Assembly: GCA_947631945.1 (NCBI GenBank)
Contig: CANRNI010000013.1
Location: forward strand, 1-64,000
Reading direction: 5' to 3'
Origin: an uncultured Clostridia bacterium
GTDB lineage: Bacteria; Bacillota; Clostridia; Oscillospirales; Acutalibacteraceae
Length of the DNA: 64,000 nt
Numbering within the stretch: position 1 is the stretch's first letter; the number at the start of each line of letters is the position of its first letter. The translations under genes were made by a program, and so were the position numbers. Below the pieces are notes generated by a model. It did not search any database. It saw only the letters and a program-made list of their open reading frames with translations, and was not told the origin of the DNA. Positions 46,380-54,507 of the stretch are shown piece after piece.

Positions 46380-48068
46380 TTACATTGAAATAAGACTTTT
46401 CTTTTCTCCGACGGGAGGAGTATAAACAGGCTCGTCCGGGCTGTTTTGAGTTAGTTTCATAAAATCTATCTTCATTAAAGGCGTTTCGGGAAGCTTGTCG
46501 ATTTCGATTATCTCGCGGGGAACGGAGAATTTCGAGAAATTGTTCTTTATGCAGTCGAGCATTGTTTTCTTGTATTCCTCGCGGTCGCCGTTCTTATCGT
46601 TATATGAAACGAAAAGTCTGATAATCGGTTTACCGTCTTTTGAAAAGCCTTTGACACAGCACGCCTCGTGTACAAAGTCAAACTCGGTAAGACGTTTTTC
46701 AATATCGCTCGGATATACGTTATAGCCCGATATAATTATTACTCTCTTTTTTCTTCCCGAAAAATAATAGAAGCCGTCGTCATCGCGGTAACCGAGGTCG
46801 CCGCTGCGCACCCATTTAACTCCGTCCTTTTCGGTAAGACCTTCGCCGTCGTGTCCGTCGTCGGTATAATAACCCGACATAAGCGTGGGGCCTGCTATGA
46901 CAATCTCTCCGATTTCACCGTTCGGAAGAGGATTGCAGTCGTCGTCCCATATATCCATCATTACGCCCTCGAACGGCTTGCCGATTGAATTTGGCTTGTA
47001 GCTGTCGTTTGTGCAGGTACAGCACGCCGAACCTACCTCCGTCAGACCATATCCTTGGTGCAGACGTCCCGTTGCTCCCCATTTTTCAAGATATGAATTA
47101 AATTCGTCAATGAGCGACTGCGGCGCGTCGTCGCCTCCGCAGAACGCAAGGCGCAGATTTTTAAGGCATTTATTGTCAAAATGCTTTTCTTCCATCAGCT
47201 TTTTAAACATTACGGGGATTCCGCCGATACCTATAACGTTATTGTGGCGCATAAGGCGGTTACAGAGCCTTGCGTTAAATAACATTACGGGGATAAGCCT
47301 CGCGCCGTTGCACATCGCCATATGCATTGCAAGCGAAAGACCGAAGCAATGGAAAAACGGCAGTACGATTATTTCGGCTTCAAGTCCCGGCTGATGTATT
47401 CTGTCAAGCTTCGATATTCTGAACGCAAGTTCGTTTATCGCCCTTGAGGAGAGCTTGATTGTTTTGCTCTTTCCCGTGGTGCCGCCGCCGTTGAGATACA
47501 CGGCAGGTTTATCGCAGTCGCAGTGGTCCTTGACGTTGGCTCTGCGGAAACGTTTTATCGCCTTCATATAGTCCTCGCGGTTCTTCAGTTTCGGAAAAAC
47601 CTTTTTAATGAGAACCTCGCCCGCGCCGATTCCCGCCTGAGCGAAGATGTTGGCGTAATCCGACGTATGGCATACAAGACAGGGTATTCCGAGCCTGTTA
47701 ATCATATCGGTGTGCTCCTTCGCGAGAAGGTCGAGTACCATAATTCCTTTTGAATGAAGCTGGGTTATTGATTCCTCGACAGCGTCGGTAGGCAGCAGCG
47801 GATGTATGAAATTTACTATAACTCCGATTTTGTTAAGAGCGTAAAACGCCGCTATGCTTTGAACGGTGTTAGGCATAAAGACGGAATATACGTCTCCCGG
47901 CTGAAGCCCCAGTTCTATGCGCATATACGCGGCGAGAGCGTCGATATCGCTCACTATCCTTGTATTAAGATACCATTTTCCCAAGTGCTGCTGGCAATAA
48001 TATACGCCGTACTCGTCGGTACACGCTTTATAATACTCATAACAGCTCATGTTTCCGGGTTCTACCAC
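46380..48068 (-). CDS. AMP-forming acyl-CoA synthetase / acyl ligase
   Basis: A 562-aa member of the ANL superfamily that activates carboxylic acids as acyl-AMP. The P-loop is YLNGGGTTGKSKT (about 181-193), followed by QGYGLTEVGSA, the ATP-binding RSGDLGY, the hinge FSGRKKRVIIISGYNVYPSDIE and the catalytic Lys in TPLMKIDF. Start is GTG with AGAGGTG upstream. It is transcribed away from a LuxR-type regulator that heads a 2-oxoacid:ferredoxin oxidoreductase cluster, suggesting a linked role in handling acyl-CoAs. Chain preference is unknown. Confidence 0.88.
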   Translation of the reverse strand: MVEPGNMSCYEYYKACTDEYGVYYCQQHLGKWYLNTRIVSDIDALAAYMRIELGLQPGDVYSVFMPNTVQSIAAFYALNKIGVIVNFIHPLLPTDAVEESITQLHSKGIMVLDLLAKEHTDMINRLGIPCLVCHTSDYANIFAQAGIGAGEVLIKKVFPKLKNREDYMKAIKRFRRANVKDHCDCDKPAVYLNGGGTTGKSKTIKLSSRAINELAFRISKLDRIHQPGLEAEIIVLPFFHCFGLSLAMHMAMCNGARLIPVMLFNARLCNRLMRHNNVIGIGGIPVMFKKLMEEKHFDNKCLKNLRLAFCGGDDAPQSLIDEFNSYLEKWGATGRLHQGYGLTEVGSACCTCTNDSYKPNSIGKPFEGVMMDIWDDDCNPLPNGEIGEIVIAGPTLMSGYYTDDGHDGEGLTEKDGVKWVRSGDLGYRDDDGFYYFSGRKKRVIIISGYNVYPSDIEKRLTEFDFVHEACCVKGFSKDGKPIIRLFVSYNDKNGDREEYKKTMLDCIKNNFSKFSVPREIIEIDKLPETPLMKIDFMKLTQNSPDEPVYTPPVGEKKSLISM

Positions 48069-48439
48069 AAAAAGACACCTCTTTGATACAATTTTTGTAT
48101 TTTTGAATTATTTGTGTACATTGTTAACATTTTTTTAACATAAACGCAACATTCTTTACTTAATCTTACCAAAGAATTATAATTATTACATCGTCTTGTT
48201 TATTCTTTTTTAGGACTATAATAAAGTAGTCTGTAAATGATATGATTCGGACTATTGATATTGACGCGGTTATGTGCTAAAGTAATAAAGAACCGCTCTG
48301 TATGAACGGCGTTATTTGGCATATTGTGTAAATATGACGGAATGTACAATTATTAAAAAAATTATAAAATAATGCTTATAATGCGTATATATTATTTCTT
48401 GTTCGGAAAATTATGGCAATCAGCTCAAGGGGGCTGAAA
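48069..48439. promoter_or_regulatory. Divergent control region between acyl ligase and LuxR-type gene
   Basis: A 371-bp AT-rich gap with no ORF. It holds TGTTAACA near 48123, a dyad GACTATAATAAAGTAGTC (48214-48231), and a second GGACTAT about 30 bp on. A weak TTGATA-17-TAAAGT could serve the plus strand. GGACTA half-sites are candidate regulator targets. Confidence 0.45.
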
Positions 48440-49468
48440 ATGGATTATTCGAGAATCGGCAATTCCGGCGTTTTAGAGCTTACCCACGACCCATTCGCTC
48501 TTACGACGGGACATTTTGAGCCGGGACGCGCGGAGGAGTTTTGTTGTTCTGTCGCGGATAAATCAAAACGGGCGCTTTCTTTGGCGGAGCTTACATATTT
48601 TAAAGGGAACACAGACAAAGCGCTGAAATTGTTTTCCGATATTTGTTCGGACGATTCCAACCGCGCTATAATTTCCTCGTTATTCTTTGTTCCCGTATGT
48701 TCTCTGTTCTGCGGCAGCTCGTGGGATTTTATAAGGACGTATAACAGCGTCGAAGTGAACGTCTCAAAATCGGCTAAGGGAACTCCTTTGGAGAAAATAG
48801 GCTATATTTTTATGACAAGCATGAATATACTTATGCATAATAATTCCGAGGTGCGTTTTCCCAAGGCGAATCTCGATGAAATTCCGATGTCTCAAACTCT
48901 GCGACCAATGGCGTTTTATGTTTACTGCCGTCATCTTATAGAAACGGGCGACGTGGGCAGAGCGATAGGAATTGCCGAAGCCACGCTGATTTATACGGAA
49001 AATTCATTTCCGATAACGGAAATATATCTTAATCTTATTATAGCGAGGGGCTATGCGGTAAGATGCGCGTGGGACAAGGCGGAATATTATTTCAGACAGG
49101 CATGGAGCATAGCGAAGCCCGACGCGCTGATTCTGCCGTTCGCGGAGCACAGAGCTGTTTTGTTCGGTGTGCTTGATAAATGTCTCCGCTATGAGGAGCC
49201 GGAGCTTTACAAAAAGATTCTGAAGCTTTCAAGCAAATATACAAAAAGCTGGGTAAGAGTCCATAACGAGCTTACGGGCGATAATATTTCGGATAATCTC
49301 GCGCCTATAGAATATAACGTGGCGGCGCTCGCGGCGAACGGATTATTAAATACGGAAATTGCCGATTTTTTGGGAATATCGGTAAACAGCGTACGCTCGC
49401 ATTTAAGAAACGTATTCAATAAATTGAATATAAAAAGCAGAAAAGAACTGGGTAACTACGTTATCTGA
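48440..49468 (+). CDS. LuxR-family transcriptional regulator
   Basis: A 342-aa regulator. Residues 1-265 are helical, with TPR-like repeats (SLAELTYFKGNTDKALKLF, GRAIGIAEATLIYTENSF) and no receiver domain. The C-terminal HTH reads AALAANGLLNTEIADFLG followed by SVNSVRSHLRNVFNKLNI, the LuxR/GerE type. It resembles a MalT-style sensor without the NTPase. Start at the second ATG, preceded by AAGGGGGC. It probably controls its own downstream oxidoreductase genes and the divergent acyl ligase; the signal is unknown. Confidence 0.85.
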   Translation: MDYSRIGNSGVLELTHDPFALTTGHFEPGRAEEFCCSVADKSKRALSLAELTYFKGNTDKALKLFSDICSDDSNRAIISSLFFVPVCSLFCGSSWDFIRTYNSVEVNVSKSAKGTPLEKIGYIFMTSMNILMHNNSEVRFPKANLDEIPMSQTLRPMAFYVYCRHLIETGDVGRAIGIAEATLIYTENSFPITEIYLNLIIARGYAVRCAWDKAEYYFRQAWSIAKPDALILPFAEHRAVLFGVLDKCLRYEEPELYKKILKLSSKYTKSWVRVHNELTGDNISDNLAPIEYNVAALAANGLLNTEIADFLGISVNSVRSHLRNVFNKLNIKSRKELGNYVI

Positions 49469-49489
49469 ATCATGAAAGGAGAAAAAACA

Positions 49490-49810
49490 ATGATAGGAAT
49501 AGGAAAATGGAAAGCGGAGCTTTCGTCAAAATACGTAAACGGCGAAGTAAGCTTCACGATAGCCGACAAGGACGGAGAATATGATATCGACATAAATCTG
49601 CCCGAACAGTTCAAGGGCTTTAAGCTGAAAATACTCAACGTCAACGAGGTCGGGGACAACGTGCTTACGGGGCAGGCGAAGGTTACCGTCCTTGTTAAAA
49701 CTATTGACATTGACGCTTCCTTTACGTTCGGCGACGATACTGTCGAGGGACTTCTTTCTTTCGGCAAGCTCGGCAGTGTAAAGGTAATCAACGGTCAGAA
49801 AATAGGATAG
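49490..49810 (+). CDS. Small beta-rich protein of unknown function
   Basis: A 106-aa protein that I do not recognise. It has alternating hydrophobic beta strands (KWKAELSSKYVNGEVSFTI, EYDIDINLPEQFKGFKLKIL, GQAKVTVLVKTIDIDASF) and no signal peptide or cysteines, compatible with a small barrel or ligand-binding fold. Clear RBS AAAGGAG. It sits 21 bp after the LuxR gene and 13 bp before the ferredoxin gene, so it belongs to the same operon. Confidence 0.75.
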   Translation: MIGIGKWKAELSSKYVNGEVSFTIADKDGEYDIDINLPEQFKGFKLKILNVNEVGDNVLTGQAKVTVLVKTIDIDASFTFGDDTVEGLLSFGKLGSVKVINGQKIG

Positions 49811-49823
49811 GAAGTCTGCTGTT

Positions 49824-50033
49824 ATGATAAAATTAAACGAAATTATGTGCAAGGGCTGTTCTTTCTGCGTAAAATACTGCCCGCAGCATATACTTGAGCT
49901 CGGCAAGGAAAGAAACAGGAAAGGTCATTTTTTCCCGCACCTGACGGACGGCGATAAATGCGTTTCCTGCGCGATTTGTGCCGTAATTTGTCCCGAGGGC
50001 GCGATTGAGATTGAGTCCGGGGAGGAGGAATGA
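49824..50033 (+). CDS. korD: 2[4Fe-4S] ferredoxin, oxidoreductase delta subunit
   Basis: A 69-aa ferredoxin-type electron-transfer subunit with two cluster motifs, CKGCSFCVKYCP and CVSCAICAVICPEGA. In KorDABC/VorDABC enzymes it carries electrons from the TPP site. It directly precedes korA (4 bp apart), the common order. The name is by operon position. Confidence 0.88.
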   Translation: MIKLNEIMCKGCSFCVKYCPQHILELGKERNRKGHFFPHLTDGDKCVSCAICAVICPEGAIEIESGEEE

Positions 50034-50037
50034 ATCC

Positions 50038-51111
50038 ATGGCAAAGATACTTATGAAAGGCTGTGAAGCTGTCGCGGAAGCCGCGGTCAGAGGAGGATGC
50101 CGTTTCTTTGCGGGTTATCCGATAACTCCGCAGAATGAAATCCCCGAATATTTATCATGGAGATTGCCCGAGGTCGGCGGCGCTTTCGTCCAGGGCGAGA
50201 GCGAGGTCGCGTCGATTAGTATGGTATACGGCGCGTCCGCCGGCGGAACAAGAGCTATGACAAGCTCGTCCGGTCCCGGAATAAGCCTTAAAGCGGAGGG
50301 TATATCATATCTTTCGTCAACAAAACTGCCCGCTTTTATTGTAAATGTCAGCAGAGGCGGTCCGGGTCTCGGCTCGATACAGCCGGCGCAGCAGGATTAT
50401 CTCCAAGCTACAAAAGCGATGGGACACGGCGGTTTCAGACTTATGGTGTTCGCTCCCGCGACTGTTCAGGAGGCCGTTGACATAGCTTATGACGCGTTTG
50501 AATACGCCGAGCGTGACAGGAATCCCGTCCTTATGCTTATGGACGGCTGTCTCGGCGCGATAATGGAAACAGTCGAGCTTCCCCCGATGAAGGATATAAC
50601 GGGTAAGGAAACGGCGGCGTGGAACGTAAAAAGATATCCGGGTGAAAAACGTTCTCCGAGAGCGCTGACTCCCGTATATCCCGAAATGTTCCTCGAATAT
50701 GAAAACAAACAGAGAGCCAAAATGTATGAAGCGTGGCAGAAAAACGACGTTAAGGTCGAGGAATTTATGCTCGGCGACGCCGAATACGTTGTTGCCGCTT
50801 ACGGCATAACCGCGAGGCTTGCAAAAGAAGCTATATTAAGGCTTCGCGCCGAGGGCTTCAGGGTCGGTATGATAAGACCGATAACTCTTTATCCTTTCCC
50901 GAAAAAGAGCTTTGACGGTCTTGATTATTCGCTTGTAAAGGGTATCATCGACATAGAACTCGCGATTCCGGCGCAAATGCGCGACGACATTGCGCTTGAG
51001 GTCAAGGACAGAGCGCCGATATATGAATTTGGACATTCGGGCGGAATACTTATGAACGACGAGGATACATACGCCCAAATCAAAAAAATAGTGACGGGAG
51101 GGGACAAATAA
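50038..51111 (+). CDS. korA: 2-oxoacid:ferredoxin oxidoreductase alpha subunit
   Basis: A 357-aa subunit of a CoA-dependent 2-oxoacid oxidoreductase. The N-terminus MKGCEAVAEAAVRGGCRFFAGYPITPQNEI is the pyrimidine-binding domain, GESEVASISMVYGASAGG and TSSSGPGISLKAEG follow, and the C-terminal domain II begins near 215. Start at the ATG after GGAGGAGGA, overlapping nothing; the ORF track start lies in the ferredoxin gene. Whether the substrate is 2-oxoglutarate, branched-chain or aromatic 2-oxoacid cannot be read. Confidence 0.93.
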   Translation: MAKILMKGCEAVAEAAVRGGCRFFAGYPITPQNEIPEYLSWRLPEVGGAFVQGESEVASISMVYGASAGGTRAMTSSSGPGISLKAEGISYLSSTKLPAFIVNVSRGGPGLGSIQPAQQDYLQATKAMGHGGFRLMVFAPATVQEAVDIAYDAFEYAERDRNPVLMLMDGCLGAIMETVELPPMKDITGKETAAWNVKRYPGEKRSPRALTPVYPEMFLEYENKQRAKMYEAWQKNDVKVEEFMLGDAEYVVAAYGITARLAKEAILRLRAEGFRVGMIRPITLYPFPKKSFDGLDYSLVKGIIDIELAIPAQMRDDIALEVKDRAPIYEFGHSGGILMNDEDTYAQIKKIVTGGDK

Positions 51112-51854
51112 TGGCTGAATACAAACGCGCGAGCAGTATATTGTCAACTCCGAGCGGCTTCTGCCCCGGCTGTATGCACTCCACCGCGATAAAGATAATC
51201 GCCGAAGCCGTTGACGCTGTAGGACAAAGCGAAACGGCGATGCATATTCTTCCAGTAGGCTGTTCTACTCTCAACCTCGCTTACTGGAAAGGCGATATGA
51301 TAGGCGCGGCTCACGGCAGAGCGTCGGCGGTCGCGACAGGCTTTAAGAGATGCGCTCCCGACAGGCTCGTTTTTGCGTATCAGGGAGACGGCGACCTTGC
51401 CGCGATAGGTCTTGCGGAAATCATGAGCGCGGCGAACAGAGGCGAGAATTTCACAGTAATTTTTGCTAACAATCAGACGTACGGAATGACGGGCGGTCAG
51501 ATGGCTCCGACAACTCTTGTGGGGCAGAAAACAACGACCTGTCGGGAAGGCAGAAATCCCGAATCAATGGGCTATCCGCTCAAAATGTGCGAGCTTATCT
51601 CGAATCTTGAAGCGCCTTATTTCGTCGCGAGGTACGCGCTGAACACTCCCAAGGGCGTAATCGACGCGCGTAAGGGCATTACAAAGGCTTTTAAATATCA
51701 GCTTGAGGGCAAAGGCTTCACCTTTATAGAACTGCTGACAAATTGTCCCACGAACTGGAAGCTTTCTCCGCTTGCCACAATTGATTATATGAATTCAAAC
51801 ACAATCCCGTATTTCGTACCGGGCGTATACAAGGACAAGGGGGCGCAGTTATAA
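51111..51854 (+). CDS. korB: 2-oxoacid:ferredoxin oxidoreductase beta subunit
   Basis: A 247-aa TPP-binding subunit. GFCPGCMHSTAIKII holds the cluster or TPP-proximal Cys pair, GCSTLNLAYW and AHGRASAVATGFKR precede the TPP-magnesium motif GDGDLAAIGLAEIMSAANRGENFTVIFANN, here split as YQGDGDLA and NNQTYGMTGGQ. It overlaps korA by one base (TAATG) and korC by one base. Confidence 0.93.
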   Translation: MAEYKRASSILSTPSGFCPGCMHSTAIKIIAEAVDAVGQSETAMHILPVGCSTLNLAYWKGDMIGAAHGRASAVATGFKRCAPDRLVFAYQGDGDLAAIGLAEIMSAANRGENFTVIFANNQTYGMTGGQMAPTTLVGQKTTTCREGRNPESMGYPLKMCELISNLEAPYFVARYALNTPKGVIDARKGITKAFKYQLEGKGFTFIELLTNCPTNWKLSPLATIDYMNSNTIPYFVPGVYKDKGAQL

Positions 51855-52402
51855 TGAAAACAACCGTTGTGGTATCAGGTTCGGGCGGTCAGGGTATTAT
51901 GAGTATAGGCACAATGCTGGCTCAGACTGCCGTTTCAGACGGACGCGAAGCCACTTTTCTGCCCGAATACGGTCCCGAACAGCGCGGAGGCAGCGCGAAA
52001 TGTACAGTCGTTATCGACGACAGGGAAATTATATCTCCGCTTGCGAAAAAATGCGACGTTTTTATCGCTATGAACGAGCAGGGCTATAAAAAATTTATCG
52101 CCGACCTGAAAGCGGACGGCATACTTGTTTACAATTCGAGCCGCGTTACGTCGGAAATCAAGCGTACCGATATAACCGCCGTTCCCGTGCCTGCGGACGA
52201 TATATGCACCGAACTCGGCAGCATGAAATGCGCCAATATAGTTATGATAGGCGCTCTGACAGCCGTTTCGGATATAGTTACTAAAGACGGTTTTGCTTCT
52301 CATATAGAAGAAAAATTTGCCGCGAAAAATCCCGGGCTGTTCAAAACGGATATAGAGGCCCTTGAAAAAGGCGCGGAATACGGTAAAAAAATCAATTCGT
52401 AA
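51854..52402 (+). CDS. korC: 2-oxoacid:ferredoxin oxidoreductase gamma subunit
   Basis: A 182-aa gamma subunit. VSGSGGQGIMSIGTMLAQTA is the N-terminal signature, then FLPEYGPEQRGGSAKCTVVI, which matches the conserved subunit-interface segment, and MGALT-like MIGALTAVSDIV. Completes KorDABC. Start overlaps korB stop. Confidence 0.93.
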   Translation: MKTTVVVSGSGGQGIMSIGTMLAQTAVSDGREATFLPEYGPEQRGGSAKCTVVIDDREIISPLAKKCDVFIAMNEQGYKKFIADLKADGILVYNSSRVTSEIKRTDITAVPVPADDICTELGSMKCANIVMIGALTAVSDIVTKDGFASHIEEKFAAKNPGLFKTDIEALEKGAEYGKKINS

Positions 52403-52424
52403 TTATCTGCGCAGTATTATTTTT

Positions 52425-52456
52425 AATTGACAATTGACAATGTACAATTGACAATT
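52425..52456. repeat. AATTGACAATTGACAATGTAC dispersed repeat, copy 3
   Basis: Identical 31-bp core, placed between korC and the 71-aa gene inside the presumed operon. Confidence 0.85.
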
Positions 52457-52531
52457 ATATTACCTTATGCCGGATTTTGCAAAAACAATCAATATAACAG
52501 AGCGTTGCTCTTAAAACAGGAGGATAAACCA

Positions 52532-52747
52532 ATGTCAAAATATTCATTCGATTCACTTATCGGCGACCTTATGGAAGATCCCAAGGTCATGGAGCTTGTA
52601 AACGAAATGGCTCCGGAGCTTCTCGACCACCCGATGAAAGACATCGCGAAGCCCTTCCCCGCAAAAATGGCGCTGCCCTTTGTTGAGGGAATGTTTACGG
52701 AAGAACAGATTGAAGAGTTCAAAAGAAGACTTGAAGCCATAGAGTAA
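52532..52747 (+). CDS. 71-aa helical protein of unknown function
   Basis: MSKYSFDSLIGDLMEDPKVM start, with AGGAGGATAAACC upstream. It is predicted to be all helical: a short amphipathic helix, MELVNEMAPELLDHPMKDI, then FTEEQIEEFKRRLEAI. I do not recognise the family. It lies 129 bp after korC on the same strand with no obvious promoter or terminator between, so it may be the last gene of that operon. Confidence 0.7.
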   Translation: MSKYSFDSLIGDLMEDPKVMELVNEMAPELLDHPMKDIAKPFPAKMALPFVEGMFTEEQIEEFKRRLEAIE

Positions 52748-52752
52748 AAAAC

Positions 52753-53037
52753 TTAAGGCAATACCGCACAATTAACGGCTACCGCCTTTGCCGCGCATCT
52801 GCACCGAGATTTCCCGTCATTTTTGCCAAAAATTCCTTGAAATACGTCAGTATTCCTGCGTCCTCGTTCTCGCAAGCTCTGTATCGTTCGTTTCTGCGCG
52901 AGCGCGAAAACATCACTCACGTCGCTGCTCGTCCTCTCCCCAAAAAGTCTGTCGGCTTTTCGGGGCCCCCTCCATGGCAATCTGACGAAAAATCTCTTGG
53001 CACATCTGCACGACAATAATTATGCGGTATTGCCTTA
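52753..53037 (+). repeat. Foldback element, subfamily A, copy n, with nested insertion
   Basis: TTAAGGCAATACCGCACAAT to ATGCGGTATTGCCTTAG, but 285 bp long. About 110 bp (52861-52977) of GC-richer unrelated sequence replaces the usual ACTTTTG after CCTGCGTC. It starts 6 bp after the 71-aa gene. Confidence 0.88.
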
Positions 53038-53102
53038 GACGGACTCGTTACACGGCGTCCGTCTTTATGTTTATGGAGTCTTTATGTTTATGGAGTGATA
53101 TA

Positions 53103-54119
53103 ATGGATAATGTAAAAACGCTTATAGTAGGCGCGGGCGCAATAGGAGGGACTCTTGCCGTCCTTATGAACGATGCGGGGTACAGAGTTGACGTACTTGA
53201 AATCGCTCCGGGAGCCGCAGAGAAAATCCGCAGAAACGGTATATCTCTGAAAGGCGCGAGGGGGGACAAAAAATCGTTTCCCGACGTTTACGGAAGCATT
53301 GGCGAAATTAAAAATACGTACGATATAGCGATAATCGCCGTAAAGTATATGCACCTTACAGCCGCTGCCGAAAGCATACTGCCGCTTATTCATGAAAAAT
53401 CAATTGTCATAGGTATGCAGAACGGTATCTGTACAGAAGAGCTTGCTTCTGTGGTCGGCAGAGAGCGTACAGCAGGGTGTATGATAGGCTTTGGAGCTAC
53501 GAAAATCAGCGATACCGAAATTGATATGACAAGCGGCGGCGAAATGTATATCGGTATGCTCGACGGTTCTAAACCTGAACTGCTCGTCAAATTATGCAAA
53601 ATGTATAAAAGCGTCGTCCCGACAAAAATCACCGAGCAGCTCTTGCCGAGACAGTTTTCAAAACTCATAATCAATTGCTGTATAAACGCTACCGCGGCGA
53701 TTACGGGCAAAACGCTCGGTGAAATACTTGACGACAAGAGGGCGCAGGATTTATTCCTCGCCATAGCGAGAGAGGGTATGGACATTGCCGACGCTATGGG
53801 TATAAAAGTCCCGAAATACGGACTTTTGCTCGATTATCGTTTCCTACGTCTTTCCGACGCGCCGTCATACAATAATTTGTGCAAAAAGGTTGTAAAAATA
53901 GTCGGTAAGGGTAAATATTCCGCAGTAAAACCCTCCACGCTTCAATCGCTTTTAAGAAATGAAAAGACCGAGGTCGATATTTTCAACGGTTATCTCGCGA
54001 AAAAAGCAGGGGAGTATAACGTAAAAGCGCCCGTAAACACAAGGCTTACCGAAATGATAAGGGAAATCGAAAACGGACAGAGAACTATGTCGCCCGACAA
54101 TCTTGATGAATTTAAATAA
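53103..54119 (+). CDS. Ketopantoate reductase/PanE-family dehydrogenase
   Basis: A 338-aa NADPH-dependent 2-oxoacid reductase of the ApbA/PanE family. VGAGAIGGTLAVLMNDAG is the nucleotide-binding loop; IAVKYMH, IGMQNGI and LIINCCINATAAITGKTLGEI carry the family Asn and substrate-binding helix, and the C-domain contains SDAPSYNNL. True PanE would make pantoate, but no panB or panC is near, so another 2-hydroxyacid is possible. Start at the ATG after TGGAGTGA; the longer ORF begins inside the foldback element. A 17-bp tandem repeat surrounds the RBS. Confidence 0.85.
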   Translation: MDNVKTLIVGAGAIGGTLAVLMNDAGYRVDVLEIAPGAAEKIRRNGISLKGARGDKKSFPDVYGSIGEIKNTYDIAIIAVKYMHLTAAAESILPLIHEKSIVIGMQNGICTEELASVVGRERTAGCMIGFGATKISDTEIDMTSGGEMYIGMLDGSKPELLVKLCKMYKSVVPTKITEQLLPRQFSKLIINCCINATAAITGKTLGEILDDKRAQDLFLAIAREGMDIADAMGIKVPKYGLLLDYRFLRLSDAPSYNNLCKKVVKIVGKGKYSAVKPSTLQSLLRNEKTEVDIFNGYLAKKAGEYNVKAPVNTRLTEMIREIENGQRTMSPDNLDEFK

Positions 54120-54126
54120 AACAAAA

Positions 54127-54151
54127 AAAGCATCTGCCTTTTACCAATGCT
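54127..54151. terminator. Hairpin after the PanE-like gene
   Basis: AAGCAT/ATGCTT outer stem with a long loop, and A-run on its left; weaker than the others. Confidence 0.45.
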
Positions 54152-54270
54152 TCGGCGTGTCGATAAACTTGTTGCAAAGCGCATAAAAGTTTCGGTCAAG
54201 CCTTTACAAAGGCTTGCAGGGGTCACGGGGACAGCGTCACCGTGTCGCGCTTCGCAGAGCGCGAAATCTC
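54152..54270 (+). repeat. Terminator-associated repeat family 2, copy 3
   Basis: CGGCGTGTCGATAAACTTGT through GCGCTTCGCAGAGCGCGAAA, close match to 35362-35478. It abuts foldback copy o directly. Confidence 0.88.
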
Positions 54271-54272
54271 TT

Positions 54273-54451
54273 TTAAGGCAATATCGCACAATTAGCGGCT
54301 AACGCCTTTGCCGCGCATCTGCGCCGAGATTTCCCGTCATTTTTGCCAAAAGCTCATTGAAATACGTCAGTATTCCTTCTTCGCTTTTGTCAATCTGACG
54401 AAAAATCTTTCGGCACATATGCACGACAATAATTATGCGGTATTGCCTTAA
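54273..54451 (+). repeat. 179-bp foldback element, subfamily A, copy o
   Basis: TTAAGGCAATATCGCACAAT to ATGCGGTATTGCCTTAA with TA edges, between convergent PanE-like and typA genes. Confidence 0.92.
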
Positions 54452-54461
54452 ATAAAACAAA

Positions 54462-54487
54462 AAAGGGGCGTTTTTTACGGCCCCTTT
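54462..54487 (-). terminator. typA terminator
   Basis: Minus strand AAAGGGG/CCCCTTT stem followed by TTTTGTTTT. Confidence 0.8.
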
Positions 54488-54507
54488 AATTTGTGCGTTC
54501 GTTGTCT

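Noticed and set aside
52753-53016. 87-aa minus-strand ORF inside foldback copy n
   Set aside because: It is the translation of the repeat and its insert, has no RBS, and ends with the same residues as other repeat-derived shadows.
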